From: Macrocybe gigantea
Taxonomy: Eukaryota > Basidiomycota > Agaricomycetes > Agaricales > Callistosporiaceae
NCBI GenBank assembly: GCA_011319805.1
Contig: SJRY01000137.1
Coordinates: 19,594-83,593 of the forward strand
Length of the DNA stretch: 64,000 bases
Direction: 5' to 3'
Part shown: positions 11,744-23,149 of the stretch, one piece after another
Position numbering within the stretch: position 1 is the first letter of the stretch
Layout: every line of letters begins with the position of its first letter
Program-made: the position numbers and the translations under genes
The notes under the pieces: model-generated
The model's input: only the letters and a program-made list of their open reading frames with translations
The model's database searches: none
What the model was told of the DNA's origin: nothing

Positions 11744-12814
11744 ATGACCAAGATCCAATTCGAGCCTCAGCTGCCGCACCTGCGCGACCTCTTGCAGCCT
11801 GCTTTCTTCTTTCAGCAGTTTTGTGCCTTTCTCGCTTACTGGTGGGCCAACCTCCGCAGCGAGCGCGTCGGCCACCCGTGCGTCGTTCGCGCGACGGGCG
11901 AGATCGTGCGCGAGCAAGTCCCGCTGCGCCGCCGCGCGTACGACCTGCTGCTGTTCTCCCCGCTACTCGAATGGCTCGACCGCACGCAACTCCTCCGCAC
12001 CTACCTGCATCACTGCGCAGATATCTCGGGCGCGTACGAGCGTGATCCGAGGTCCAAGTATGACATCAAGCCGTTCGTCGAGCGATTCGGCATCGACATG
12101 GCCTCCTTCGACCCGCCCGACCCAGAGGCGTACACGTGCTTCAACAATTTTTTCACCCGGCACCTGGCGAAGGGCGCACGACCGCTTCACGGAGCGCCCG
12201 ACGACGACTCCATCCTCGTGTCCTGCGCCGACGCGCGCATCGTCGCGTTCGACTCTGTCCGGCTCACGACCGCATTCTGGATCAAAGGCCACGCGTTCTC
12301 GCTAGCTTCACTGCTCGGCGGGGACGCCGACGCGCGGGAGCTTGCTGAGACTTGGGCCGAAGGCAGCGCCTGTGTGTGCCGTCTCAGCCCGCGGGACTAT
12401 CATCGGTACCACGCGCCCGTGCGAGGGCGGATCAAGTGGCTGCGGCATGTGCCTGGGACGTATTACGGCGTGGATCCTCTCGCCGTGCGGAGCGACATCT
12501 CCGTGCTCGATGCCAATGCGCGCACTGCGCTTGTGCTCGATACAGGGTCTGACGTGTGTGGCGACGTCCTCTTTGTTGCTATCGGCGCGAACGAGGTCGG
12601 CAGCGTCAAGATTGAGCGCACCGTCGGCGATGTGCTAGACAAGGGCGATGAGATCGGCTTATTTCAGTTTGGAGGGAGCTCTATCGTTATCGCGTTTGAG
12701 AAGGGAAGAATCGATTGGGACGAGGACATTCGCGAGGCGAGTTTGCTTGGGTACATGGTCGACGTCAAGGTGCGGGAGAAGATTGGAAGAGTCGTCTGCA
12801 AATCAAGGTTCTGA
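11744..12814 (+). CDS. Phosphatidylserine decarboxylase family protein
   Basis: A single uninterrupted exon of 356 residues. Family features seen in order: VSCADARIVAFDSV (catalytic Asp region), LSPRDYHRYHAPVRG (catalytic His), VLFVAIGANEVGSVKI, and GLFQFGGSSIVIAFEKG near the C-terminus. The last takes the place of the LGST-type self-cleavage motif, whose Ser becomes the pyruvoyl group. The family converts phosphatidylserine to phosphatidylethanolamine. No mitochondrial presequence, transmembrane segment or C2 domain is visible, so this is not a classic PSD1 or PSD2. It resembles the soluble PSD-like proteins common in fungi, whose substrate is less certain. A tRNA-Met gene starts 23 bases after the stop. 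Confidence 0.85.
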   Translation: MTKIQFEPQLPHLRDLLQPAFFFQQFCAFLAYWWANLRSERVGHPCVVRATGEIVREQVPLRRRAYDLLLFSPLLEWLDRTQLLRTYLHHCADISGAYERDPRSKYDIKPFVERFGIDMASFDPPDPEAYTCFNNFFTRHLAKGARPLHGAPDDDSILVSCADARIVAFDSVRLTTAFWIKGHAFSLASLLGGDADARELAETWAEGSACVCRLSPRDYHRYHAPVRGRIKWLRHVPGTYYGVDPLAVRSDISVLDANARTALVLDTGSDVCGDVLFVAIGANEVGSVKIERTVGDVLDKGDEIGLFQFGGSSIVIAFEKGRIDWDEDIREASLLGYMVDVKVREKIGRVVCKSRF

Positions 12815-12837
12815 AGATCATAATTATAAGGAACGTG

Positions 12838-12937
12838 GCCCTCTTGGCTCAGTTGGCTAGAGCGCAGGTCTCATAGAAATATGATCCATCTAAGATGGGA
12901 AATCCTGAGGTCGCAAGTTCGAGCCTTGCAGAGGGCA
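12838..12937 (+). tRNA. tRNA-Met (CAU, elongator type) with intron
   Basis: The acceptor stem GCCCTCT pairs with AGAGGGC. D-arm GGCTCAGTTGGCTAGAGC and T-arm GCAAGTTCGAGCCTTGC are intact. The anticodon CAT is at 12872-12874 in loop CTCATAA. A 26-nt intron (12876-12901) interrupts it after position 37, the canonical nuclear site. The body differs from initiator tRNAs, so this is the elongator. Confidence 0.93.
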
Positions 12938-13038
12938 TATATTTTTGTTTTTCATCACTACGGTCGCATGTCTGATTATCACATTTGTTTAACAATAGTC
13001 GCAGTGGGTAACGTGAGCTATACAGTATAAAAGGCGAA

Positions 13039-14685
13039 TTACAAAGTTTCGATACACTTCCGTTCGTCCATCGAGGAAACCAGTTGCTGGTGCTTGATGC
13101 ATACCGTGATCTTTTGCCCTCGCATGTACGGGTTAGATTGATCCTCCTGTGCGTGCACGATCACCGTCCCACCGCACTCCATGAAAGGCTGGGCGGGTGC
13201 CAATGTTGAGGAGGGTGAGGTTCCAACGCCGAAAGTGGCCGGCTGCGCCGTCAGACAGCTGCACGGGAACGCGAGATGTTGCTTCATGCCCGAACGGATC
13301 AAAAACGGCTTGTCATGTCTTTAATGGAGCATCAGATCCAGAGTTGAAATTCAAGAAATCATAGGAAATTTCGAAAAGGAGTGTGGGGCCGCAAGAATAA
13401 GATAAAGTAAAATAAAACAAAATAGAACCATCCGACGCACCGGAACTTGAGTTTCGCAATCTTCCTCAGCTCCTCGACGACGAGCCGCTCGCGCGCAGCG
13501 TCGTCGACGCGGGCGACGCGGACGATGGAGAAACGGCCTCGGAACTCGAACCGCGGCGTCCGTCGAGCGATACGCAACTGCGCGTACATCTCGGACGCGG
13601 TTTGAAAGTCCGCCTCTGCTTCCGCGTCGGCGACGTCGACGCTCGTGTTCATGTCCGAGGCAGAGGCGGAAACCGCGGAGGAGGGGCGAGAACTCTAGAA
13701 AGAAAGAAATGAGCCGTTGAAAGACAAAAGGAGGTCCGACCCGACGTACGGCGGAGTAGCTGCTCTGCTGCTGTTTCTGCTTCTCTTTCAGGCTCGTCTT
13801 TAGCCGCTTTCGCATTTCCTCAAGAGTCCCACCCGGTGTCGCCCTGTTCTTGCTTTTATTCTCCACATGACCAAAGACTTCGCTCGCGTTGCGCGCCTTT
13901 TCCTTGGCTTTTTGCTTGTCCTTCCCATCCGCCTCTGCCGCGTCTGGCACATCCAAGTCTTGATCAGATCCATAGCCGGACGAGAGGCGCGCCCTCTCCG
14001 ACTGTCGCGCCTTTGCGCGACGCGTCGCCTCGCGTCCGTACGCACGACACTTTTCGCACTGTTTCCGTGCGTCGTCCGCGCGAACGGTCAGACGATGGCA
14101 TTTCGTGCAGGGCTTGAAGCCGCTCGGTTGAGAATCTGTCTGAGTCTTGTTTGGGGCCTTGGTGGATGGCAGAGGATAAAGCGGAGGTGGTTTGCCTTTG
14201 TTTTTCGTACTGTGGTTGGCCATTGGAGGCCTGTTCTGCACCGAAATCACCTCGTTGGATGATCTGGCGAGCGATGCCGAGTACGGAGACGCAGGTGCGG
14301 CTCGCAGCCCCGACGCGGACTGCTTATTGTACGCGGAAGCGAGCGCATATCCAAACAATAATTCCGCATCTGCGTCCATGTCCGCGTCTATGAATGTTGG
14401 TTTAGGCTTCGGCTTGAGCCAGGATTCGGAGGTGTTGGTGAGGACGGAGAAAGAGGGCCATGCTTTGGCTGGCTCAGGCTCGTTTGGAGACGACACGCGC
14501 TGCGTATGACTCTTCTGAAAGTTCTCCCTAGAAGGCGGAAACGAAACCGACGAAGAGACGGTCGCGTTTGCTGAAGATGCATAGGCGGTCGGCTTGGACC
14601 AGGGCCAAGGCTTCTCCGCAGGCATGGGTTGGGGTTTGAGCTTTGGATACGGGTTCGTCATCGTCACTTTTGATTTTCTCTCCAT
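13039..14685 (-). CDS. Uncharacterised protein with paired CxxC motifs
   Basis: Three exons (14685-13750, 13694-13441, 13318-13039) give 489 residues in frame. The N-terminal third is P/S/A-rich and disordered. A conserved-looking block contains PCTKCHRL and QCEKCRAYG, two CxxC pairs 20 residues apart, followed by a basic stretch (ATRRAKARQSERARL). This layout suggests a small zinc-binding or nucleic-acid-binding unit, but I recognise no named family. The second exon ends in a folded-looking region (RFEFRGRFSIVRVARV). The last exon has further Cys (CSC, CGG). Start 14685 is chosen as the first ATG of the frame; 14661 is an alternative. Confidence 0.7.
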
Positions 14686-14857
14686 CGTTCGTTCGTCTGA
14701 GAGCAGGTGAGGACACGCGACGCGTGGCGTGACTCCACGTGATACGTGACTCGAATACCCTTTCTTGTCAAATGACAAATGACAAATATTTATTCCTGAC
14801 TATGTCAGCGTAGAGTAGACGGCCTCGCTAGGACTGCAAATGAGTAAAGAAAAACAA

Positions 14858-14882
14858 GAAACGAAACGAAACGAAACGAAAA
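14858..14882. repeat. Simple (GAAAC)n repeat
   Basis: Nearly five tandem copies of GAAAC inside an A-rich intergenic stretch between two minus-strand genes. Confidence 0.8.
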
Positions 14883-15175
14883 AGGAGAAACGAGAAATTA
14901 AAAATGAAAAAGAAGAAGCAAGAAAATAAAAACATTGAGAATTCAAGTCCGAAGAAGTCGAGGACATACGCGGACTGCGACATCACATGGTACGTAACAC
15001 AAAGTAAAATATATTGAATAGCTTTAAACATTTTAATTTACGGGACCGTATTCCTTACAGCGAATACTATTTGCACAGGAAAAAGTGTCCTCGAAACAAC
15101 CGTGTCCGTAGCATACGATAAGAACGAAGAATAAGAAAAGGAGAAAGTTGGATTGTTTGGTTGGATAAAAAGTAC

Positions 15176-16399
15176 TAGATTTTGTGCTGGGACCGAGGTC
15201 AGATGGAACAGAGGCGGACGGAGTGCGAGGAAGAGAAAACTCACATCAACGTGGGTCCATTGGATGATGACATCTTTGACACGCTGTTCGAGGCCTTTTT
15301 TGCACAGATCGCAGCTGAGCTGTTGTTGCATGGGTTTGAACACGGAACGTATCGTGTACGTGGAGAGATCTAACGCAAGAAATGAGCATCGGCGCGCTGT
15401 AAAGATGACGGAATGGGCGTCGCACTCACCCGGACGAGCATCCCATGCCAGATACGCGGTGACGAGCGCCCACGCCCTGGTGAGCTTCTTCTGCTCGCTG
15501 AAGCTGCACTCGAGCACCGGCGCGTGCGACTCGGGAGGCTTGAGGAGGATGTTTTTGAGCGCGTTGACGCGGTTGAAGTGCAGGCACACGAGGCGCTTCA
15601 GGTACTTTGCGCCGATCCTGTCCGCGGCTTCGTCCGATATCTCTGCGAGGTTGCACGAGAGCAGATGCGCGGACGCCGCGGCGGCGATGTCCTCGAGCCC
15701 GTGTCGCGCGGCGAGCGCGTAGAGGTCGAGCGGAAAGAGCGGCGCGAAGGAGAGGAGCAGCTCGTGGAACGGGTTCGCCAGCGTGACGTGCGCGCGCGGG
15801 TCGATACCGTACTGCGGCAGACGATCTATCGCCGCCTCGATATCCGCAAACGTCGGCTGGTTCTGCGCGCACGAACGCCCGTACAGCACGTGCAGCATGA
15901 TGTTGAGCACCGTCGAGAGCTCCGGGACGGGGATGCACGTGTTGCGGTACACCTCCGCCGTGAGCGGTGCGGAGAGCAGAGGCTCGAACGCAGACTTGGA
16001 CATGCGCGTCAGCACAGAGGCATGCACATAGAAGATGACGCCGTCAGAGGAGGACAGGATCGTGTCGGACTCGGTCTCGTGCGCGCCGGGGTAGAACGCG
16101 GTCGAGATGGAGACGAAACATTCCTGTTCCAGCCCAGGGCTAGTCGCGGGTTCCTGCAGCGGCAGCACGAGAAGGTACGTGAGCATGGAATGGAAGCGGT
16201 TTGCAAAGAGCATAAAACGTACAGAGGGGGTAGGCAGCGGGCAATAATCCATTTGCGGCGCGCAGGCGTCGAACTGGGCGAGGGAGGTGGTGGCGGCTGC
16301 TGCAGCTGCAGCAGTCTGCTCATCAAAATAGGGATGGACAGAAAAATCAGGTGGCGCGACAGGGAGGCTGAGCTGGTGCATGGTTGCTACGGACGCCAT
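15176..16399 (-). CDS. BTB/POZ domain protein (paralog 2)
   Basis: Four exons (16399-16223, 16153-15430, 15369-15245, 15187-15176) encode 345 residues. It is closely similar to the gene at 572-1756 over the whole BTB region (SSDGVIFYVHASVLTR) and the C-terminal part (AWALVTAYLAWDARP). The introns before STYTIRSVFKP and before the 12-nt terminal exon (HKI stop) are shared with paralog 1. Here every donor is GT. An extra N-terminal intron separates an A-rich leader with seven consecutive Ala from the rest. Function is unknown. The two paralogs face each other in inverted orientation about 13 kb apart and enclose six other genes and tRNAs. Confidence 0.88.
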
Positions 16400-16472
16400 C
16401 GCACAAAGCCAGGTGTTTGGGAATCGACAATCGGAGTCGGGATGGCGGGAGGAGGATGCCCAAACGAGGGCT

Positions 16473-16481
16473 GCTTATATG
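16473..16481 (-). promoter_or_regulatory. TATA-like box of BTB gene 2
   Basis: On the minus strand GCATATAAG lies about 75 bases before the ATG at 16399, the same core and similar spacing as in BTB gene 1. Confidence 0.5.
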
Positions 16482-17166
16482 CCTCAGGGAATAAACAAAC
16501 GCTGCGTCATGTCCTCGGAAGGGAAGGGGGGTTGGTTGTACAGATTGGGTGGACCACCTCGGCGGACCTATTCCGGACGGTGGCTCCCGTCCCTTGCTCA
16601 TCGACATCGCGATTCGTAATGGACCCTTAGATAAAGAATCTCCCTCACGAACAAATGGTCGAGACAGATCCGAGTTCTCGATTTTCGGGCGTAACTAAAA
16701 CGAGCCAAATTTCCTCTTTCAGGGCATATCCATGCCTAGCAGAATGCAGCAATCTCGCGAGAATTGCTTGCTGATTCGTTTTCCGTTTTCAGTGTATATT
16801 TTCTACGACGCGCAGGTCTCGATCGGCCTCGATATGGATTGGAGAGAAGGCAATGACCCCGGACCACGTCTGACATATCAAAAGGGTTACAGCGATCTGG
16901 TAAAAGCAGAGGAGCTCACTGCGGATATTCTTTCAAAAAAGAAGGCCTTCTAGTCAAATCCGGGAGCGTGGCGCTCTTATCGAAAAAGAAAAGAGAAACA
17001 TGACGATTCGGTCCAAAAAGTCGCAAAAGTTGATTGCATACGCGATCGAAAATTCAAAACTGGTTAATTTGCGGCATTCCATTCATCACGTGACGAGTGT
17101 CCAAATTTCCACACTTCGTCAAGAAAGCTTCCGCTCACCTTTTTGCAGAAAAAAAACGAAAAGACA
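16482..17166. other. Intergenic, no gene seen
   Basis: Divergent spacer between BTB gene 2 and the cyclophilin gene. It is A-rich near the cyclophilin start, with no ORF of interest. Confidence 0.45.
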
Positions 17167-18449
17167 ATGGCATCATTCCTTCGCAGGTTCACGACCAGCG
17201 CGTCCGCTGGTGTTTCTATGTGCTTTATCTCTTCCTACTTCGTCTCGAAATCCCTCTGTACTGAAGATTCCTCTCCTGCCGTCCTCGTTCCCGACAGGGC
17301 AAACGTCTTTGTGAGCTCGTCTACCATTTCCAATTTTTCGAACGCGGACCCATCTGTCTCTCTATCTCCTCTTCATATCTAGTTCGACATCGCTATCAAT
17401 CAGAAACCGGCCGGCCGTATCGTGTTCAAGCTCTACGATGACGTTGTCCCGAAAACAACCAAAAACTTCCGCGAGCTCGCCACGGGCCAGCACGGGTTCG
17501 GCTACGCGGGCAGCGGATTCCATAGAATCATTCCAAATGTGCGTTAATTGGAACGAGGCTGGCGCTGAGCTTCTTTTTTTTCTTGTCTGACCTCATGTCT
17601 TGCTCGCCTTATTTTTTTCCCAGTTTATGCTCCAAGGAGGCGACTTTACGCGCCACAACGGCACCGGTGGACGCTCCATATACGGCCCAAAATTCAACGG
17701 TGCGGCTTGTCTCCCCGCGTCTTCTCTACCTAAATTCTGTCCAATCCTATCTCTTCTATCTCTTTGCGTCCTGTATTCCCGTTTCGCTCAACTAACCCTT
17801 TTTTTTTTTACCTCTCTTCGTGTAGACGAAAATTTCAAAATCAAGCATTCCAGACCCGGCCTTCTATCCATGGCGAACGCAGGGCCGAACACCAACGGGT
17901 CGCAGGTGCGCTCACGCTTCTATAATTACACAGCTCTCTTCTCTCCTTCTGTTATGGTCATGTGTCGGCGAAGATGCTGATAACCGACGTTCTGGATTTT
18001 TGCGTGCTCATTATCCATATTGCAATCATTAACAACTCAATCCGCTACAACGACATTTGTGCGGCGCATAGTTTTTCATTACGACCGTGGTGACGGATTG
18101 GGTGAGTGCATAAATATTATGTTCTTACTCTTCTTTCCCTCCTCCCCTGTTTCACACCTATTTTCATGCACCCCTTTGACATGCTTCTTTTTTCATTTCG
18201 CCTCTCTTTTACATCTCCATTCAACACCTTTTCCCGTTCCTTTTTTTTCAACATGAGCACATGCTGACTGTCGGATTTCATTTTCATGTTTTTTTTTCTG
18301 ATTGATAGTTGGATGGAAGACACGTCGTGTTCGGGGAGGTCGTCGAAGGCATGGACGTTGTGAAAGCGATCGAAGCAAAGGGCACCGATAGCGGCCAGCC
18401 TACCGCTACCGTCTCCATCACCTCTTCGGGCAGCGTTCCGGAAGCCTAG
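17167..18449 (+). CDS. Cyclophilin-type peptidyl-prolyl isomerase with N-terminal leader
   Basis: Six exons (17167-17310, 17383-17538, 17624-17699, 17826-17905, 18072-18101, 18309-18449) give 208 residues. Cyclophilin blocks are seen in order: [60 protein letters not shown] and [19 protein letters not shown]. The active-site Arg of [14 protein letters not shown] and the drug-binding Trp of the WLDG block are present. The [10 protein letters not shown] segment is a separate 30-nt exon. The first 48 residues are a basic then hydrophobic leader ([15 protein letters not shown], then [13 protein letters not shown]), suggesting a mitochondrial or secretory form rather than cytosolic CyPA. It would assist protein folding in that compartment. 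Confidence 0.93.
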
Positions 18450-21400
18450 ACATTCGCATAGATTTTTCCTTCTGCTTCTGTTTTTGTAATTAATGTCATC
18501 GGCGCGAACCTGTGCCCGTTCAATTGCGAATCCTGGCTTAGCGTCGTTGGTCTCTTGCCCTGCTCCCGGGCTCCAAATTAATCTGCGCGGGCGCTTGCTT
18601 GATATTCTGGGGTTCCGTCCGAGTTCTTCTGATAGATTGATTTGCATTTTTTTTCTCCTTTTTTTCTGTTCTCGACTTCAACGTGTTCGTTAAAGCCACA
18701 GGAGGCGAGCCCATGACAAATTGACATGTCGAAAAAAGAAAAAAAATGTTCAACGACACGCGACTGGGGTGATATGTTCCGAAGAGCGTCATCGTAGAAC
18801 CTCGGTTTTCGTTTTTCCTTTCTTGATCCCTTGGCAGCCGAACCCTGGACTCGTTTCGCGCCATCCTCCCCCCTCCCCTTTTTCTGGTGAATCGACTCCA
18901 GAAAGAAAAGACCGTGATCGTGATCACCATTTCGCCTCAGGGTGGTCCAATCGTCTTGCGAACACTTCGGGCCTGACATCCGCTTTATCGCGATCGTGAT
19001 CATGCTGTAAATTGGCAATCAAACCGATCCCCCGCGTGCGTTTGCAATGCGTTGATGCAGTAATGCGCGCGATAATGACTGACGCCTCGTGTCGATGACA
19101 TGTTGCGTGTGTTGACCGTGAGTCGCTAGCGCTTGAACGTTTCATGCTCGTTTGTCCGGGTCTTCCTTTACAACCTCCCGGCCGACTTTATGGACAAGTC
19201 GACTATCAACGGGTCGAACAGAAACCATCCGCTGATTGCAGAAAAGGCCTGCAGATACATCACGTGGCGTGTCGTCTTTCGTCTTTCGGTTTAACGTGCG
19301 TGTCGCTGTTATCACGTACCGCCACTTTCTTACCAGGTGATGTACATCCCCTCGTTGAAGGTTTCCCGCCCATCTGTATCCGGTGCACCCCAAATTCAAT
19401 TGAATCGGAAAATGAGCACATTATGATGGCAATTAAAGGAAACTGGGACGCATCATCAACTTTGAATGGCGGTGCTCACGTGATGAGTTGCGTCTTCGAC
19501 AGCCCTACTTAGCGTTAGTGCATCCAATGATGCATTGCGCGTTGCTACTTCTTTCAAAGACGATCTGTGCTCTTAATTGAAAACCCATACCAGTCCTCTT
19601 TTTCACTAGCACAGATTTTAATGAATTCACCAATGAGCAATGTGGAGCGACACAGAAAAAGTACGTCTTAAAAGCCTTCCCCTCCTATTCGGACATTGAC
19701 CTAGTTTAGGGAGGAACTGAAAAAAAAAGGACGGACTCGAAGCATGATGGTCTCAAAGGAAAACTAGGCGATCTTGTTCCACGGCGAAGTGCAGCTTTGA
19801 ACCTGTCGGTGGCAAATTTCTGCAGGATCAACGCTTCCTACCGAGAGAAGGTCTTCTCGGACCTCGTCTGATTGACTGTTTTGCCGTCGTTTCGGTCACG
19901 TTTTTGCTTTAAGGCGGCCTTATAAGATACAGCTGGTCGGACGGACAATTCATACAAGTGCGATGAGCCCTCCATCGTGGAGGCAGTTTCTCACTACCAT
20001 CGTAAGTGCTGGACTCATCGGTGAGTCAACGAATCTTCTCATCATATCTTTCCCTTATTTCCCCACGGCGCTGGAGCCACTTCTATTTCATTTCTTCTTT
20101 TTTACACTTCACATCTGTGTTTTGCTGTCGTGTTCCGAAGTTCTCATTTGATCTCCATTTTCTTTCCCCCGCTTTTTGTCCCTGACATGCGCAGAGAAGA
20201 CATGCCGCGCTCGAGAAAATCGACAGTGGGATAGATACCACGAGAGCAGTCGAAGCATACTGCCAATGTCTCCGTCTCCTCATAGAGCGCTGATCTAAAT
20301 GCGGAATCACACCTACATATGGCTCGTCCCGATTTTGTCGCACAACTTTCTGGTGGTGTTTTGCAAATTTGGCCTTGAGTCTGCAGAGCGCAGTATCTGG
20401 TGCGGGCACCCAAGGTTACCTCGGCATGCGAGGCCTATTTTGCATTTGGATAGACTTGACTCAGGGGCCTGGAAATGGCGGCGAGCGTTCAACGTACACG
20501 ACAGGGACTTCGGCAACCTTCATCTCTTTTATCTTGTTTCACGATCGACATTGCTGAGAGAATTCGGACGCCTAGCACACACCATCGGCGATGTCGATCC
20601 CCACCAGCGACGACCTCAACACCGAGCGTCGGAGGACAAGCAAGTCCGCGGTCTTAACACCTCGTTCGAATGGATAGGAAACGCTCCTCCTGACTCGAAC
20701 TTTTTTCTTGTTCAGGCTCCGTGTTCCTATTTCCCGCAGCTGCCGCCGGTTCGCGTGGCTTTTGGGCATGGCCTGAATTTGGCAACTCGATCTCGGTGGA
20801 TCAGGTACACCCCTTTCTCTTCAAGGCGAATCCGGAGCATCTGGATTACTTTGTAGCCTGTTCAGAGCGGCGTCCGAGATCGGCGTGGGTGTCGTCGGAG
20901 TGCCGGGGGTTCTTGAATGCGGCTTGGCGGATCTGGACCGCTCAATTGCAGACGAAGAGGAACAGATACGGAGAAGATAATATCCCTCTGGTGGAGTTCA
21001 ATGGTCTGCGAGTACCGAAACTTGACATAAATTGCCACGTCCCGAAATCATCGGACCGACTATCGTCGTCGTTCCAGGGAATGGAATCACAATCACAAGG
21101 CTGGCATGAAGACTTACAGATGCTTTCTCCTCCGAGGTTATCTTCAGTGGCGTGGGTCTGGTCTTTCGTTTGCCAAGATGAACATGGCTCGGCCGACGAG
21201 CGAAGACGCAGCCTTGCAGCCTTGACCAAGATGCATTGCGCTCGAGTTCTAAAGAGCTATCACATCTATGTTGGCTAAGGCGCCATCGCACTTCGGTCAC
21301 TCAGAATCAAGGAGCGAAAGCCAGATAGGATTGCAAGCTGTGGTTCAGAGAGAACAATATTTAGACAGCTTTACGCAACGGGATCGCGGACGAGGAGCTG

Positions 21401-23149
21401 CATACCAGAGTTCCTCGTCAGCATGGCTTAAGGTGGCAGAAGAACGGGAAGAAAAGGACTAAGGAGGATGATGGTTTTCTTCATGATTTTTAGCTCTCGC
21501 CGATCCGTACTCATATTTCTGAATTAGGTCGGAGCTTCATAACCGCTTTCAGACCATTTTGCGTGCTCAACATTGAGACGCGATAGGTCGCGTCCCTCGA
21601 TCAAACATCTGCTAGTCCTATTAGCGGTCGCTAGAGTTCTTCTCGCCAGCCGCGAATTAGCGCCGCATCCGAATTACACCTTTTAGTATCATAAGATTCT
21701 TCGCGCATGCTTTCGTAGAACCATTCGATGATTTTAGAAGAGTACGACCGGGCAGAGAGTTACGCGGTGAGCCGATCATAGGCGGGTTCATGAACGTGTT
21801 TGTACTTCTCCATCCCAAACGTTCCAAGAAGCGGCACTCGCTCTGCTGGCGCATCTGCGCAGATGGCTCACGAAGCGACTATGAGATCAGCGAGTGCGTT
21901 CACCTCAGGGCGCATCTCGCGACGCTACTCACCCGAAGTGGTCGAATGTGCCTAGACCCGAAGCTCCACCTTACCACGCGCTCCTTGTGCCCGAGGACAA
22001 AGACTGGCCAAGTCATTCGGTGTTTGCCAGATGCCTAAATTGACGGCGAAGTGTATGGGAGAAATACTGACCAGAAACCAGGCGTCAACGATGATGGGGA
22101 GCGTCCCGATGCTGCCTGATGGTATGGTTAGACGGACTTTGGTAGGAGTAGCATTTGAATGTCATGCGTCTTCGCAGAAGTCGATCAACCCGCCGTTTAT
22201 CATGGTCTACAAAAACAAGGGTGCAGTTGAATGGGTACGACCGAAACTCAGCGAAGTTTCTAGGCTTCTTCGCCGGCTGCCTGCCTTTCTTTTCTTTCCC
22301 GATCGTGATCCGATCTAATGCGTCAACGCCACATGTGCGCGTTCCGCTCCATTGTTCGACCATTTGGTGAGTGCATCGGAAAATCCGCGCGCCCACAGAA
22401 GCGTACATACGCGGCTCGGAACCGCGTAGTGGCGGTGCCATCCTAGGTTGCCTTTGCAATGTTTGCATGGCTTGGTCTTCTTGATTGCTAGGGTTCCCGC
22501 AATGCAAATCAATCTCGATGGCTGTGTCCGAAGAATTGATCCGCAAAGGGCCCGATGTCTTTAAAGGCATGATGGAAAACAGGATTGTTTGATCAATGCC
22601 GCCGGTGCAAGCGCATAATTCGCTGCCTTGGTTTAGTGCAAAGCGCCGACATGATGCGAGACGCTTGACTTTGTGTAGAGATGATACGAGCTACTGTTCT
22701 CTGTCACCTTCCTTGAAAGTTTTATCAGAGGCATTGGCATCCCTCAAACCCGCGCAGGCGTGCATCCAGGAGATACCTTCACCTACCCATGTTGTCCATA
22801 CAACAGTCCCATGCACGCAACAGGTGTATTTGCCCGAAAGAAATGAGTCAGCAGAAATTAAGGAAATGGGAACAGCGTGACCGGCACGTGCAGGCCACCG
22901 ATACTGCCATGAGAGTCGACAACTCTTTGCGGGTTTCCGGTGCTGAAAATAATGTTCTTCAATTCCGGACAATATACCTTGCAAATGGTCAGCTATCCAC
23001 CATCGCTAGGTATTTTTAGGCACAATTTTCAAGTGTGAGGCTGTTGGACTCATGACCTTCTGAAAAGCCATATGATCAGTCAAAATGTCGGAGCTAACTT
23101 CAGCCTGGTTTAAATCACCTCCCCTCTCTACCTAGAGGCAAAACTACTA
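18450..23149. other. 4.7 kb without an assignable gene; coding-like scraps
   Basis: From about 19,960 to 22,560 short stretches on both strands read like protein, for example EIIGPTIVVVPGNGITITRL near 21,050 and FQEAALALLAHLRRWLTKRL near 21,830 on the plus strand, each soon broken by stops. No domain could be named and no continuous splice model worked. It may be a decayed gene, an unusual intron-rich gene or chance. Nothing is seen at 18,450-19,960 or 22,600-23,149. Confidence 0.35.

Noticed and set aside
14858..14882. GAAAC repeat as a telomere or centromere element
   Set aside because: Fewer than five copies in an A-rich spacer; an ordinary microsatellite.
15413..16630. Long plus-strand ORF of 405 residues
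   Set aside because: It lies antisense to BTB paralog 2, has R/E-rich GC-driven composition and no domain; it is a shadow of the real gene.
19963..22580. Amidase or allophanate hydrolase gene next to lamB/lamA
   Set aside because: Expected from context, but no GGSS(S/G) amidase signature or catalytic Lys could be found in any frame.
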